NCBI GenBank assembly: GCA_002342805.1
Contig: DDQW01000014.1
Location: 15,090-79,089, forward strand
DNA length: 64,000 nucleotides
Origin: Clostridiales bacterium UBA2432
GTDB lineage: Bacteria > Bacillota > Clostridia > Lachnospirales > Vallitaleaceae
Direction: 5' to 3'
In this document: positions 1-9,298 of the stretch, piece by piece
How the letters are laid out: each line of letters starts with the position of its first letter
Position numbering within the stretch: position 1 is the first letter of the stretch
Notes under the pieces: generated by a model
The model's database searches: none
What the model saw: only the letters and a program-made list of their open reading frames with translations
Told to the model about the DNA's origin: nothing
Made by a program: the position numbers and the translations under genes

Positions 1-1391
1 AGGACTAGCCAGTTGACTTCTCTAAGCATGATTTTAGTTAAGCGTACTTTTGCTGCTTCTCCACCACTTAATACCATCATTAAACTAGTGATATGTTCAT
101 TGGTGAGTCCTGCTCTGGCCAATGCAGCTCGAACCTCGCGATTGGTCATTGCCGGATACTCACTCCATATCTCTTCAATGGCCGTATTCTTATTATCTTT
201 TGAACTCTCTTGCTCAAAGTATCCCGGTTCAAGATAATCCCCTAAATGAACTTTCCCATTGACCGGTTCAATAATTCCTAAAAGGGTTTTAAGTAATGTT
301 GATTTCCCAAGTCCGTTCACCCCTTTTAATGCCACTTTTTGCCCACGTTCTAAGACTAAGTTTAAGGGTTTTGTTAAGGGTTCATCATAGCCAATGACTA
401 GATCTTCCGTCTCAACAACAAATCGAGCGGCTGCACGTGCTTCATTAAATTTAAAGCTTGGTTTAACTTTTTCATAAACTTTTTCGACAATTTCCATTTT
501 ATCCAATTGCTTTTGACGACTTTTTGCCATATTGGTTGTGGCGACCCGGGCTTTATTCTTTGCGATAAAGGTCTCTAACTTATCGATTTCTTTTTGTTGT
601 TTCTCATAGGCCTGTTCTTGTTGACGTTTTTTCAGATCATTCATACGTTCGAAGTTTTCATAGTCCCCTTTATAACGTGTAAGGATTGACGATTCAATAT
701 GATAGATCACGTTGACAACTTCATTTAGGAAGGTGGTATCATGGGAAACTAAGATAAATGCATTTTCATAATCAATCAAAAACTTTTTTAACCACAGGAT
801 ATGCTCATAATCCAAATAGTTGGTTGGCTCGTCTAAGATTAAAATCATCGGGCTCTCTAAAAGCAACTTTGCCAACAAGACTTTTGTTCGCTGTCCACCA
901 CTGAGTTCCGATACATCCTTGTCTAAACCGATATCTCCTAATCCTAGTCCGTTGGCAATCTCCTCGACTTTGGCATCAATCATATAAAATCCATGGTGCT
1001 CAAGTGTATGTTGAATATCACTCACATCATCCATAATCGTCTGGAGTTCGTTCTCATCAACCTCTCCCATTTTTTCATACAGCTTTAACATTTCTTCTTC
1101 TAAGTCATACATATATGAAAAAGCACTACGTAATACGTCACGTATCGTTTGTCCTTTTTCGAGTACAGTATGTTGGTCAAGATAACCTGTTGTAATTCGA
1201 TTACACCATTCAACCTTACCGGAATCCGGCATTAACTTTCCGGTAATAATATTTAAAAACGTGGATTTACCTTCACCATTGGCACCGACAAGCCCAACGT
1301 GCTCGCCTTTTAATAGGCGGAAAGACGCATCCTCAAGAATTGTTCTTCCCCCAAAATCATGATTAACGTGTTCTACAGTTAGTATACTCAT
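1..1391 (-). CDS. ABC-F family ATPase, partial (YfmM-like)
   Basis: The frame opens at ATG 1391 and stays open through base 1, so the C-terminus lies outside the window (about 463 codons present). The protein starts MSILTVEHVNHDFGG and has two ABC modules. The first has Walker A GANGEGKST near residue 38, signature LSGGQ and Walker B LILDEPTNYLD; the second has Walker A GVNGLGKST and signature LSGGE. Between them is a charged linker, and no membrane segment is present. This is the ABC-F layout of soluble ribosome-associated ATPases that act on stalled or antibiotic-bound ribosomes. From memory it resembles Bacillus subtilis YfmM closely. It is divergent from the rhodanese gene. Whether it gives antibiotic resistance cannot be told from the sequence. 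Confidence 0.9.
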   Translation of the reverse strand, partial: MSILTVEHVNHDFGGRTILEDASFRLLKGEHVGLVGANGEGKSTFLNIITGKLMPDSGKVEWCNRITTGYLDQHTVLEKGQTIRDVLRSAFSYMYDLEEEMLKLYEKMGEVDENELQTIMDDVSDIQHTLEHHGFYMIDAKVEEIANGLGLGDIGLDKDVSELSGGQRTKVLLAKLLLESPMILILDEPTNYLDYEHILWLKKFLIDYENAFILVSHDTTFLNEVVNVIYHIESSILTRYKGDYENFERMNDLKKRQQEQAYEKQQKEIDKLETFIAKNKARVATTNMAKSRQKQLDKMEIVEKVYEKVKPSFKFNEARAAARFVVETEDLVIGYDEPLTKPLNLVLERGQKVALKGVNGLGKSTLLKTLLGIIEPVNGKVHLGDYLEPGYFEQESSKDNKNTAIEEIWSEYPAMTNREVRAALARAGLTNEHITSLMMVLSGGEAAKVRLTKIMLREVNWLV

Positions 1392-1500
1392 ATATAATTC
1401 CTTCTCTGACTTGCAAAATTGAATTTAATAAACATATCATATAATACTTGGTTTTTGAAAAAAAAGCAAATTTATACTTCCATATATTACAATAATATGA

Positions 1501-1506
1501 TATAAT
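1501..1506 (+). promoter_or_regulatory. -10 element of the rhodanese gene
   Basis: A perfect TATAAT lies 36 bp before the ATG at 1543, with a GGAGG site just ahead of the start. No good -35 is visible 16-18 bp upstream. Confidence 0.5.
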
Positions 1507-1542
1507 GGTTTCAAATAGAAAATTTACTTTGGAGGTTATATT

Positions 1543-1878
1543 ATGTCATTATTTGGAAGTTTATTAGGTCGAGGAACAGATAACATCAATGTTGTTGAAT
1601 TAAAAGAAAAAATAGATCGCAAGGAAAAAGGGTCACTTTACTTGGATGTACGTACACCCATGGAGTTTAGCTCAAACCACATCAAAGGGTTCAAAAACAT
1701 TCCTGTCGATCAAGTGCCACAACGTCTTAGTGAAATCCCAAAGGATAAGGAAATCGTCGTTATTTGTCAATCAGGCGCACGAAGTAGTTCTGCTGTTCGC
1801 TTTTTAAAACAAAACGGTTATGAAAAGGTCATTAATGTTTCCGGCGGTATGGGTGCCTGGATGATGCACCGATTCTAA
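1543..1878 (+). CDS. Rhodanese-like domain protein
   Basis: This is a single rhodanese domain of 111 residues. It has the LDVRTPMEF motif near residue 34 and the active-site loop CQSGARSS with the catalytic cysteine at C75, followed by the C-terminal GGMGAW motif. Proteins of this size carry persulfide sulfur to acceptors in the cytoplasm. No signal peptide is seen. It has its own -10 element and a good ribosome site. Its last 4 bp overlap the end of the convergent methyltransferase gene, so no separate terminator fits between them. The sulfur acceptor is unknown. Confidence 0.9.
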   Translation: MSLFGSLLGRGTDNINVVELKEKIDRKEKGSLYLDVRTPMEFSSNHIKGFKNIPVDQVPQRLSEIPKDKEIVVICQSGARSSSAVRFLKQNGYEKVINVSGGMGAWMMHRF

Positions 1879-3005
1879 TCCGGCCATAAGAGACGTTCGA
1901 GAGTAGGCTGTAAATGATAGTCACGACATGTGTCGAGATAAGATTTACTTAGCCTGCTTTTTTCATGCCGTTTATAGGCACGAATCATAATATTTTTAGG
2001 CGTATGTTCCATATCGATAAATTCCATGATTTGGACCTCATAACCATAGCTTTTTAATATCTCACCTCGAAGCCCATCCGTCATTAGTGCTGCCATACGT
2101 TCTTTTAATAAGCCATACTGAAGAATTCCTTCCATAGGTTTAATCTGCATCTGCTGATAGATTTCTTTGTGACAACACGGCACGGCCATGATGACTTTTG
2201 CATTCCACTTAACTGCTTTTTCTAAGGCATAGTCCGTTGCCAAATTACAAGCATGCAAACTTATGACCATATCAATGGATGCGTCGTATTCAAACATGGC
2301 AATATCACCGACACGAAAGTCTAACTGCTTATAGCCGAGTTCTTGTCGAAGTATATTCAAATTATGAATTACCGATTCTTTAAGGTCGAGTCCGATAATT
2401 GTTGCATTTATCTTTTTCATTTCAACCAAATAATAATACAAGGCAAAGGTAAGGTAGGATTTTCCACAACCGAAATCAATAATTGTTGGAGAATCTGTTC
2501 CTAAATCATTGAGACTGTCTTCAATAAATTCCAGATATCGGTTTATTTGTCGAAATTTATCATACCATTTTTTCTTAACACGTCCACTTGCTTCCATAAT
2601 GCCTAAGTGAATTAAAAAATCGACCGGTTGACCTTCTTTTAGGATATATGCTTTTTCCACATTATGTTTTCGCGCTTTGGGAACATCCGAATTTTGTCGT
2701 TTTGTTACGTGTACTTTTCCTTTTTTTGAAATCCGTAGAGCCCATTCATTTTCTAAGGTTATTATTTGAATTTGTTTATAATGACTAGCTAGCTGGGCCA
2801 TTTGTTCAATCAATTCTTCTTGTTTCACATTTGTATGAAAGGCTTGCTCTTGTGTAAAGGCTTCGAATTGATAATAGCTTTCTTCGTCATCAATTCGCCA
2901 AACGATTGTCTTTGTATATGCATATGTTTTTTGTCTTGGATCACTCAAAATCGCTTTAATGATCGTTTCTGTTTGAGCCTGTTTTAATAGTTCTACTAGG
3001 TCCAT
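1875..3005 (-). CDS. SAM-dependent methyltransferase (Methyltransf_32 type)
   Basis: The central part has the class I SAM-binding motif IDFGCGKSYLTFAL (about residues 175-190), an acidic motif II GLDLKES, and the motifs LHACNLATDYA and PCCHKEI that are typical of the METTL25-like Methyltransf_32 family. The N-terminal 150 residues are not assigned and may bind the substrate, and the C-terminus is basic. AGGAGGGG precedes ATG 3005. A strong hairpin separates it from fba upstream, so it may depend on read-through or on its own promoter. The methyl acceptor is not known; RNA or protein are both possible. Confidence 0.8.
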   Translation of the reverse strand: MDLVELLKQAQTETIIKAILSDPRQKTYAYTKTIVWRIDDEESYYQFEAFTQEQAFHTNVKQEELIEQMAQLASHYKQIQIITLENEWALRISKKGKVHVTKRQNSDVPKARKHNVEKAYILKEGQPVDFLIHLGIMEASGRVKKKWYDKFRQINRYLEFIEDSLNDLGTDSPTIIDFGCGKSYLTFALYYYLVEMKKINATIIGLDLKESVIHNLNILRQELGYKQLDFRVGDIAMFEYDASIDMVISLHACNLATDYALEKAVKWNAKVIMAVPCCHKEIYQQMQIKPMEGILQYGLLKERMAALMTDGLRGEILKSYGYEVQIMEFIDMEHTPKNIMIRAYKRHEKSRLSKSYLDTCRDYHLQPTLERLLWPD

Positions 3006-3036
3006 ATCACCCCTCCTTTGTCTTATAAGTGAAAAT

Positions 3037-3062
3037 GGGATATGACCTTTAGGTCATATCCC
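3037..3062 (-). terminator. Intrinsic terminator of fba
   Basis: A perfect 11-bp stem GGGATATGACC / GGTCATATCCC closes a TTTA loop. On the minus strand it is followed by ATTTTC. It lies 28 bp beyond the fba stop codon. Confidence 0.8.
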
Positions 3063-3090
3063 TATATCAGAAAATTCTTATCTATACAAC

Positions 3091-3954
3091 TTATGCTTTG
3101 TTGATTGAACCGAACATTTCCATTTTTTCTTTTACTGTATCTTTAATTGCTTGGTATCCTGGAGCTAATACTTTACGAGGGTCAAAACCTTTACCTGTTA
3201 AGTCTTTGTCTTCTTCAAAGTACTTACGTGTTGCTGCCGTAAATGTTAATTGACATTCTGTATTTACGTTAATCTTAGATACTCCAAAACGGATTGCTTC
3301 TTGAATCATTTCAATAGGAATACCTGTTCCACCATGAAGAACTAAAGGCATTTCACCTGTTAATTTTTGAATTTTTTCAAGTGTATCAAAGCTAAGACCT
3401 TTCCAGTTTTCAGGATATTTTCCGTGAATATTCCCAATACCGGCAGCTAGGAAGTCAATTCCTAAATCTGCAATACGCTTACATTCGTCAGGATCTGCAA
3501 TCTCACCGGAGCCAATAACACCGTCTTCTTCTCCGCCGATTGAGCCAACTTCCGCTTCAACAGAAAGACCTTTTTCATGGGCAATTTTAACGATTTCTTT
3601 TGTTTTTTCAATATTTTCTTCAATACCGTAGTGTGAACCATCAAACATTACTGATGAGAAACCAGCTTCAATAACTTTAAATGCATGCTCATAACTACCA
3701 TGATCTAAATGAAGTGCTACAGGAACTGTAATGTTTAACTCTTTTATCATTCCGTTAACCATTCCAACCACTGTCGCATAACCACCCATGTATTTACCTG
3801 CGCCTTCAGACACACCAAGAATGACCGGTGAATTATTCTCTTGTGCAGTTTCTAACACTGCTTTTGTCCACTCTAAGTTGTTAATATTGAATTGTCCTAC
3901 TGCATACTTACCTTCTTTTGCTTTTTTTAACATTTCTGCTGCTGATACTAACAT
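3091..3954 (-). CDS. fba: Fructose-1,6-bisphosphate aldolase, class II
   Basis: This zinc-dependent aldolase of glycolysis and gluconeogenesis (287 residues, normal for the family) splits fructose-1,6-bisphosphate into glyceraldehyde-3-phosphate and dihydroxyacetone phosphate. The LHLDHG motif carries catalytic D84 and zinc ligand H85. Further zinc ligands are H178 (NIHG) and H207 (LHGGTG), and the phosphate-binding stretch is INVNTEC (about 228-234). The start has a GGAGG site. A promoter TTGAAA-N17-TATAAT lies upstream and a strong terminator follows, so it is probably transcribed alone. The family also contains tagatose-bisphosphate aldolases, but the central glycolytic role is more likely. 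Confidence 0.95.
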   Translation of the reverse strand: MLVSAAEMLKKAKEGKYAVGQFNINNLEWTKAVLETAQENNSPVILGVSEGAGKYMGGYATVVGMVNGMIKELNITVPVALHLDHGSYEHAFKVIEAGFSSVMFDGSHYGIEENIEKTKEIVKIAHEKGLSVEAEVGSIGGEEDGVIGSGEIADPDECKRIADLGIDFLAAGIGNIHGKYPENWKGLSFDTLEKIQKLTGEMPLVLHGGTGIPIEMIQEAIRFGVSKINVNTECQLTFTAATRKYFEEDKDLTGKGFDPRKVLAPGYQAIKDTVKEKMEMFGSINKA

Positions 3955-4021
3955 TGACTACCTCCGTTTTATGATTTATTCCATTTATTTAAGAACTACC
4001 TAGTTACCATATCTGAAAAGA

Positions 4022-4050
4022 ATTATACATGAAAATCGTTAATATTTCAA
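4022..4050 (-). promoter_or_regulatory. fba promoter
   Basis: On the minus strand, TTGAAA (4050-4045), a 17-bp spacer and TATAAT (4027-4022) form a near-consensus vegetative promoter about 70 bp before the fba start codon. Confidence 0.7.
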
Positions 4051-4057
4051 CAACCGT

Positions 4058-4990
4058 TTAACTCTCACGTAAAATTATTTCAATACGTCGTTGAATTCCT
4101 TCGATTTTTTCATCTTCTTGACTTATTTCCTGTCGCAATACCTTATTAATATCAAGGATTTCAACAACAAGAAGATTTAAGGATGAGGTAAAACTTTCAA
4201 TGACTTGGCCAAACGACTTCTCTTGAAAAGCTTTTCGAATCCACTCATCAGGCATAGATAAAAAGTGTTTGACTTCTTCGTCATTGTAGAGCTTAATTCG
4301 ATTCAATGCATTATGGAACTTTCGAAGCCCCCATTGAATTTTATTAATGGTGTTTTGCGCCTCATCGATATACTTATATTCTTTGATGGCACTTAAGACG
4401 TTACCTTCTGATGTTTTTTCCCAAAAGGCTTTTGCCTTTTCTAAGTTTTCTCTGGCAACATTAACTTCTGTAATTAACCATTCACCTTCACTGACAACTT
4501 CACGCATGGCCATTTTTTCTTTTTCATAGTTATAGGCTTGCGTAAACATCTGATGAAGTTCTTGTATTTTTTCTGACGTAGGTTCTTCTGTGATGGACAC
4601 TATTTCTTTAAGAAGCTCTTCATATTCTGCTTCAACAGAAACATATTCTTGAAGCCTCTCATCAATATCGAAAATCGCATTTGCTATACGTTCTTTTTCA
4701 CTTTTCAATTTTTCATATTGTAAGCGTGCAAGATAGAGGTCTTCTTGTTCTTTGGCTAATTTCTCAACTTTTGATTCAAGCAAATCATTTACAATAGAAG
4801 AAAACGTCATTTTCTCAAGTTCTTCAACATCCTTCTGTTCTTCGAGAAGACTTGTATAGATGAGTTCTTCTTTTGCGTCCAAAATCATCTGCTGTTTTTC
4901 AAGTAATTGTTTCTTCTCTATCAAGCTTTGTCGTTGATGCCGACCGTCATTAATACGAATAAATTTGTCTCGAATATACCTTTCATCCAT
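4058..4990 (-). CDS. Coiled-coil protein of unknown function
   Basis: I do not recognise this 310-residue protein. It is very rich in Glu, Lys, Leu and Gln, with long heptad-like helices over roughly residues 20-185 and a shorter helical region at the C-terminus. No signal peptide, membrane segment, cysteine pair or nucleotide-binding motif is visible. It follows phoH by 28 bp on the same strand and precedes the fba promoter, so it is probably the last gene of a tdk-phoH operon. A structural or scaffold role is only a guess from the composition. Confidence 0.75.
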   Translation of the reverse strand: MDERYIRDKFIRINDGRHQRQSLIEKKQLLEKQQMILDAKEELIYTSLLEEQKDVEELEKMTFSSIVNDLLESKVEKLAKEQEDLYLARLQYEKLKSEKERIANAIFDIDERLQEYVSVEAEYEELLKEIVSITEEPTSEKIQELHQMFTQAYNYEKEKMAMREVVSEGEWLITEVNVARENLEKAKAFWEKTSEGNVLSAIKEYKYIDEAQNTINKIQWGLRKFHNALNRIKLYNDEEVKHFLSMPDEWIRKAFQEKSFGQVIESFTSSLNLLVVEILDINKVLRQEISQEDEKIEGIQRRIEIILRES

Positions 4991-5018
4991 TGTTCTCCCT
5001 CATTCCTTCCAATACCTA

Positions 5019-6365
5019 TTACATGCCTTGTTCTGCAATTTTTGCTAGCGGACTACGCTCAACACGCTTAAGCGTTACGTGTCCGGTAATATCATAAGGT
5101 TTCATCTTCTCAACCGTATATATCAAACCATTCGACTTCGAATCGACGTAGTGATTATCAATCTGGTTATCGGATGGGTCCCCTAGAAATACAAACTTGG
5201 ATTCTTTACCTGCACGCGTTAACATGAGTTTAGCTACATGGGGTGTAATCTCTTGGGCTTCATCCACGATGACTAGTGCATTTGTAAACGTTCGACCACG
5301 CATATAGGTAAATGTTTTTGTCTCAATAATACCCCGTTGGCGATACTGTTCAATAAATGACTCCACTGCAAAACTTCGTTCCATGGATATGCCGTCTTTT
5401 GAGGTTTCTTTAATATCTGTCAAGTTCTCTATGGCATCATAAAAACTTCCCATCCAAGGACGTAGTTTTTCTCGTTCATCTCCCGGAAGATATCCGATAT
5501 CACTACCGGCAGCTACCACCGGTCGTACAAAAACAATTTTACGATATTTATTGTTTTCAATGACATTTTGAAGGGCTGTCGCTGTGGCTAGAATGGTCTT
5601 ACCTGATCCGGCTCCTCCTGTCAAACTCAAGAAATGAATATCCGGATCCATCAACAATTCAAATGCCATTTTTTGCTCACGGTTGAGCGGCGTAAGCCCC
5701 CATGCCTTTTCATTGCTGTACTTAAGAGGCACAAGCTTTTGTCCATTATATCGAGCAAGGACTTCATGTCCTGTTTTATTGGTACTTTTTATATGTAAGA
5801 ATTCATTGGGATAAACGTGTCCTTCTAATTCTTCAGGTAATGCTAATCCTTCCGAATAGATTTGATCAATCTCTTCAGAGACCATCTCATAGTCGCGATA
5901 TCCTTTATAAATATCCTCAGTCATGATTTTATCGTTCTGATAATCTTGAACTTCAACACCCAAACTTTTGGCTTTGATGCTCATGTAGAGGTCTTTTGTG
6001 ACTAATATTGTGGGGATACTTTCTGCTCGCTGTAGATTGATTGTAACTGCAATGATCTTTGTATCATTTTTTTGTACATCGATCCCATTGGGAAAAACCG
6101 AGGTATCTAAATGGTTAAGTTCCACGCGTAATGTACCACCGGTATCTAATGGAATGCCTTTTTGAATATCTCCTTGTTTCATTAAAACCTGTAATTCTTT
6201 TGCGACTTTTCTTGCTGAAAAACCAACAACCCCTTCTCGTGTCTTTAGATTATCTAATTCCTCAATAGCCAAAATAGGTATAATAACATTATTATCTTCA
6301 AAGCTATGTAGAAAATTCGGGTCATGAATCATTACATTGGTATCAATGACATAGTTTTTAATCAT
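5019..6365 (-). CDS. PhoH family ATPase with N-terminal PIN domain
   Basis: The N-terminal 140 residues form a PIN-type nuclease domain (VIDTNVMIHDP, then EELDNLK and the later acidic residue in VTKDLYM). The C-terminal half is a PhoH ATPase with Walker A GGAGSGKT at 250-257 and Walker B VIVDEAQE at 365-372. PIN-PhoH (PhoH2/YlaK type) proteins act on RNA, and unwinding plus cleavage has been reported for mycobacterial relatives. The length of 448 fits the family. It lies 31 bp behind tdk and 28 bp before the coiled-coil gene, so the three are likely co-transcribed. Confidence 0.93.
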   Translation of the reverse strand: MIKNYVIDTNVMIHDPNFLHSFEDNNVIIPILAIEELDNLKTREGVVGFSARKVAKELQVLMKQGDIQKGIPLDTGGTLRVELNHLDTSVFPNGIDVQKNDTKIIAVTINLQRAESIPTILVTKDLYMSIKAKSLGVEVQDYQNDKIMTEDIYKGYRDYEMVSEEIDQIYSEGLALPEELEGHVYPNEFLHIKSTNKTGHEVLARYNGQKLVPLKYSNEKAWGLTPLNREQKMAFELLMDPDIHFLSLTGGAGSGKTILATATALQNVIENNKYRKIVFVRPVVAAGSDIGYLPGDEREKLRPWMGSFYDAIENLTDIKETSKDGISMERSFAVESFIEQYRQRGIIETKTFTYMRGRTFTNALVIVDEAQEITPHVAKLMLTRAGKESKFVFLGDPSDNQIDNHYVDSKSNGLIYTVEKMKPYDITGHVTLKRVERSPLAKIAEQGM

Positions 6366-6396
6366 AAGTCATTCCTCCTTAGTAGAAAGTATTCAG

Positions 6397-6972
6397 TTAA
6401 GTTAAAGGATGTGCAAAATGTTTATAGCAGACGGGAAGGTATTTTTCCAATCCGCCTATATCAATAGGATTGCCTTCATAAACCGGCTTCCCATCAACAA
6501 GCTTTAAATTATGTGTTGCTTTGCTATTACAATACCAACAGACTGTTTTAATCTCTTCAAGTTTATCGGCAAGGGCCAAGAGTTGCTTAGAAGCTTCGAA
6601 TAATTCCAAGGTATAGCTCACACGTAACCCATAACAGATGACTGGGGTATTATATGTTAATGTAATCTCGCGAAGTTGATTCACATGTTCTTTTGTCATC
6701 ATCTGAACTTCATCCACTAAGACACAATCTATTTTTTCATGTTGTTTCATATGTTTTTTAAAAACTTCTAATACATTGCTTGTATCCTGAATCATCTCAG
6801 CTTCCATCTTAAATCCGGCACGTGTGGAAATGTAACCGTCACTACGAGTATCCATACCGGGAATCATTAACAAGACTTTCTTCCCCTGAGTTTCATAATT
6901 ATGTGCCGTTGCAATTAAATTTAATGATTTTGCCGAAAAAACTGTTCCGTACTTAAAAAATAATTTTGCCAT
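6397..6972 (-). CDS. tdk: Thymidine kinase
   Basis: This type II thymidine kinase (191 residues) phosphorylates thymidine or deoxyuridine in pyrimidine salvage. The catalytic glutamate lies in VDEVQ (E88), and the zinc site is C145-x2-C148 with C182 and H185. The beginning resembles the E. coli-type enzyme, but the P-loop reads GTVFSAKS (residues 9-16): the usual glycine before the lysine is alanine (A14). The lasso region and zinc site are intact, so the gene does not look decayed. It is the first gene of the phoH group. Confidence 0.9.
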   Translation of the reverse strand: MAKLFFKYGTVFSAKSLNLIATAHNYETQGKKVLLMIPGMDTRSDGYISTRAGFKMEAEMIQDTSNVLEVFKKHMKQHEKIDCVLVDEVQMMTKEHVNQLREITLTYNTPVICYGLRVSYTLELFEASKQLLALADKLEEIKTVCWYCNSKATHNLKLVDGKPVYEGNPIDIGGLEKYLPVCYKHFAHPLT

Positions 6973-7038
6973 AATGGACCTTCCTTATATTCTAATTATA
7001 CTCTAATTTACGTATTTTTTAAATAATATTTCTGTAAA

Positions 7039-9255
7039 CTATGATGTTTTTCCTTGAATGATTGATAATTCATGGAGAGCACGGGTACAAACAGTGTAAT
7101 AGAGTCGTTGTTCTCTTTTTTCTTTGTAGTGGTATCTATCATCAGTCATGACGTAAACACAGTCGAACTCTAAACCTTTTGCTAAATAGCTAGGAATAAT
7201 AATCGTGCCTTTTTTGTAAAATTGATCTTCGTTGTCTAATAAACCAATCTCGTCATCATCTCGCATCATGTCGTATAACTCACGTGCGTGGGCTTTGGTC
7301 TTGGCAATGATGGCAATAGATCGATACCCATCTGCTTGATTAGCTTTTATCCCTTTCATCAAATACTCTTTCTGCTTATCGCGAGACTGTAATGTTGTTT
7401 GAACAGGCTCTTTCCCTTCTCGAAGGGCATTTTCTGAATCTTTCACACCCAATATTTGATTGCAAAAATCGCTAATTTGTTTAGTCGAACGATATGTTTT
7501 TTCTAATCGAATATGCTTTGGATCACTTCCAAGAAAATCTTCAATATCTCCGCTAACTTTTGAAGACATATATGGATGAATGCTTTGATTTGGATCTCCT
7601 AATAAAGTGTATTTTGCATGTCCATAGATAAGCTTTATAATTTGATAGTGCAACAAGGTATAGTCTTGAGCTTCATCGATAAAGACATATTTCACCTTAT
7701 GAACTTCCTTGATACGGTCTAAGCGCCCTTTCATATAGAGTAGTCCCAGTGCATCTTCAAAATATAAGTCTCTGCCTATGGTCATAATATTTTGTGACTG
7801 TAAAAAATCATTATATAAGTCGAGTAGATCTAATGATGTCATTCTACGGACCTGTTGCGTTATCGGCTTAAACTTTTGCTTTAAATACATGATTTTTTTC
7901 TTTTTTATCTCACGTTTGTTGTAGTACTCATCACTATTTATAAGCTCTTGTTCATAACGGTAGGAAACCGCTTGACGAACTGTTTGAAGTTTTGCCATTA
8001 AACGGTTTCTCACCTGAAGTAGTCTTGACGAACATTTGATAACACCTGCACAATCATTATATGCTTCCCGAATTTCTGCCGCTGATAAAATCACTTGGTT
8101 TTCATAATAAATATCTTCAAAAAAATCATCTTGGGCTTCTATTTTATCGATAAATGCATTCAGGGCATTAATGAATTCTCCCGATGATTTTTGTTTCAAC
8201 TCCAAAATACGACGATCGGTTTCGTGATTTACCTCTGGTGATAGTAAATACTCCATTTGCTCATAATAAGACTCAATGGAATGCCACTTAGAAATCAAAA
8301 TCGGCTGTTCAAACTCGCCTTCTATCTGAAGTTCCTCAGTTACCGGATTGGTTCGTCCAAGATTATCTTGAATATAATCACTAAAAGTTATCGTATCCGC
8401 ATTGGTCTCACCCAATTCCGGAAGGACATGGGATATATAGTCACTAAAAATATCGTTAGGTGTAAAAATCAGAATGTCCGATGCGATGATTTTATCCCGA
8501 TTTTTATAAAGTAAGTAAGCAATTCGATGAAGGGCTATGGAGGTTTTTCCACTTCCCGCAGCTCCGCTTACGACAAGGACATCTGCTGACTCATCCCGAA
8601 TAACCGCATTTTGCTCTTTTTGAATGGTGGTAATAATGGTCTTCATCTTATCATCAGTACTTTTTGCCAGCGCCTCTTTGAGCATATCATCCATAATATT
8701 AATGCTGGAGTCAAACATATACTGAATATGATCTTCTACAATTTTAAAATGACGTTTGTTCAGAATCTTCCCATAAATAGTTCCGGAAGGGGCTTGGTAG
8801 GAAACCTTTCCTTCTTCATAATCATAAAAAAGACTACATATAGGCGCTCTCCAATCATAGATAAGGAATTCATACTTGTTCTTATCCACTAATGAGGCAG
8901 ATCCAATGTAGATCTCTTCTTCGTCAAATCCATCTTCCATAAAATTAATCTTTGCAAAGTAGGCCGACTTTTGGAGGTTTTCCAACTGTCGACGTCGTTG
9001 CATTTGATAATCCATTGCATTTTCAATGTTTTGTCCCATGGTCTGATACTGGTGTAAAACCGCTGCACCTTCTAGGTCAACCGTTGATTCCGTCTCAAAT
9101 TTAAACTCGGACAGCATGTTTTTATTAATCTCTTTTAAGGATTCTTTTTGTTCAATAACTTTATCCTCAGTGACTTGTATCTCTTCTTGAATCTGTTTAA
9201 GAACATATTGAAGCCTTTGTTCTTCGTGTTCGCGATCTTTTGTATCAATATTCAT
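7039..9255 (-). CDS. helD: HelD-like superfamily I ATPase (RNA polymerase recycling)
   Basis: The first 50 residues form a charged coiled coil, as in HelD proteins that reach into the RNA polymerase secondary channel. The ATPase core has Walker A GAAGSGKT at 231-238 inside the HelD-typical VVSGAAGSGKT context, Walker B FIDEAQDYT near residue 535, and late motifs LEKTYRST and LAKGLEFD. The length of 738 is close to B. subtilis HelD. Known HelD proteins use ATP to release stalled RNA polymerase from DNA. UvrD/Rep-type DNA helicases are related, but the N-terminal arm favours HelD. Confidence 0.88.
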   Translation of the reverse strand: MNIDTKDREHEEQRLQYVLKQIQEEIQVTEDKVIEQKESLKEINKNMLSEFKFETESTVDLEGAAVLHQYQTMGQNIENAMDYQMQRRRQLENLQKSAYFAKINFMEDGFDEEEIYIGSASLVDKNKYEFLIYDWRAPICSLFYDYEEGKVSYQAPSGTIYGKILNKRHFKIVEDHIQYMFDSSINIMDDMLKEALAKSTDDKMKTIITTIQKEQNAVIRDESADVLVVSGAAGSGKTSIALHRIAYLLYKNRDKIIASDILIFTPNDIFSDYISHVLPELGETNADTITFSDYIQDNLGRTNPVTEELQIEGEFEQPILISKWHSIESYYEQMEYLLSPEVNHETDRRILELKQKSSGEFINALNAFIDKIEAQDDFFEDIYYENQVILSAAEIREAYNDCAGVIKCSSRLLQVRNRLMAKLQTVRQAVSYRYEQELINSDEYYNKREIKKKKIMYLKQKFKPITQQVRRMTSLDLLDLYNDFLQSQNIMTIGRDLYFEDALGLLYMKGRLDRIKEVHKVKYVFIDEAQDYTLLHYQIIKLIYGHAKYTLLGDPNQSIHPYMSSKVSGDIEDFLGSDPKHIRLEKTYRSTKQISDFCNQILGVKDSENALREGKEPVQTTLQSRDKQKEYLMKGIKANQADGYRSIAIIAKTKAHARELYDMMRDDDEIGLLDNEDQFYKKGTIIIPSYLAKGLEFDCVYVMTDDRYHYKEKREQRLYYTVCTRALHELSIIQGKTS

Positions 9256-9298
9256 AGAATCCTCCGGTTGTAACCTAATATGTTAATATGGTTTTGTT

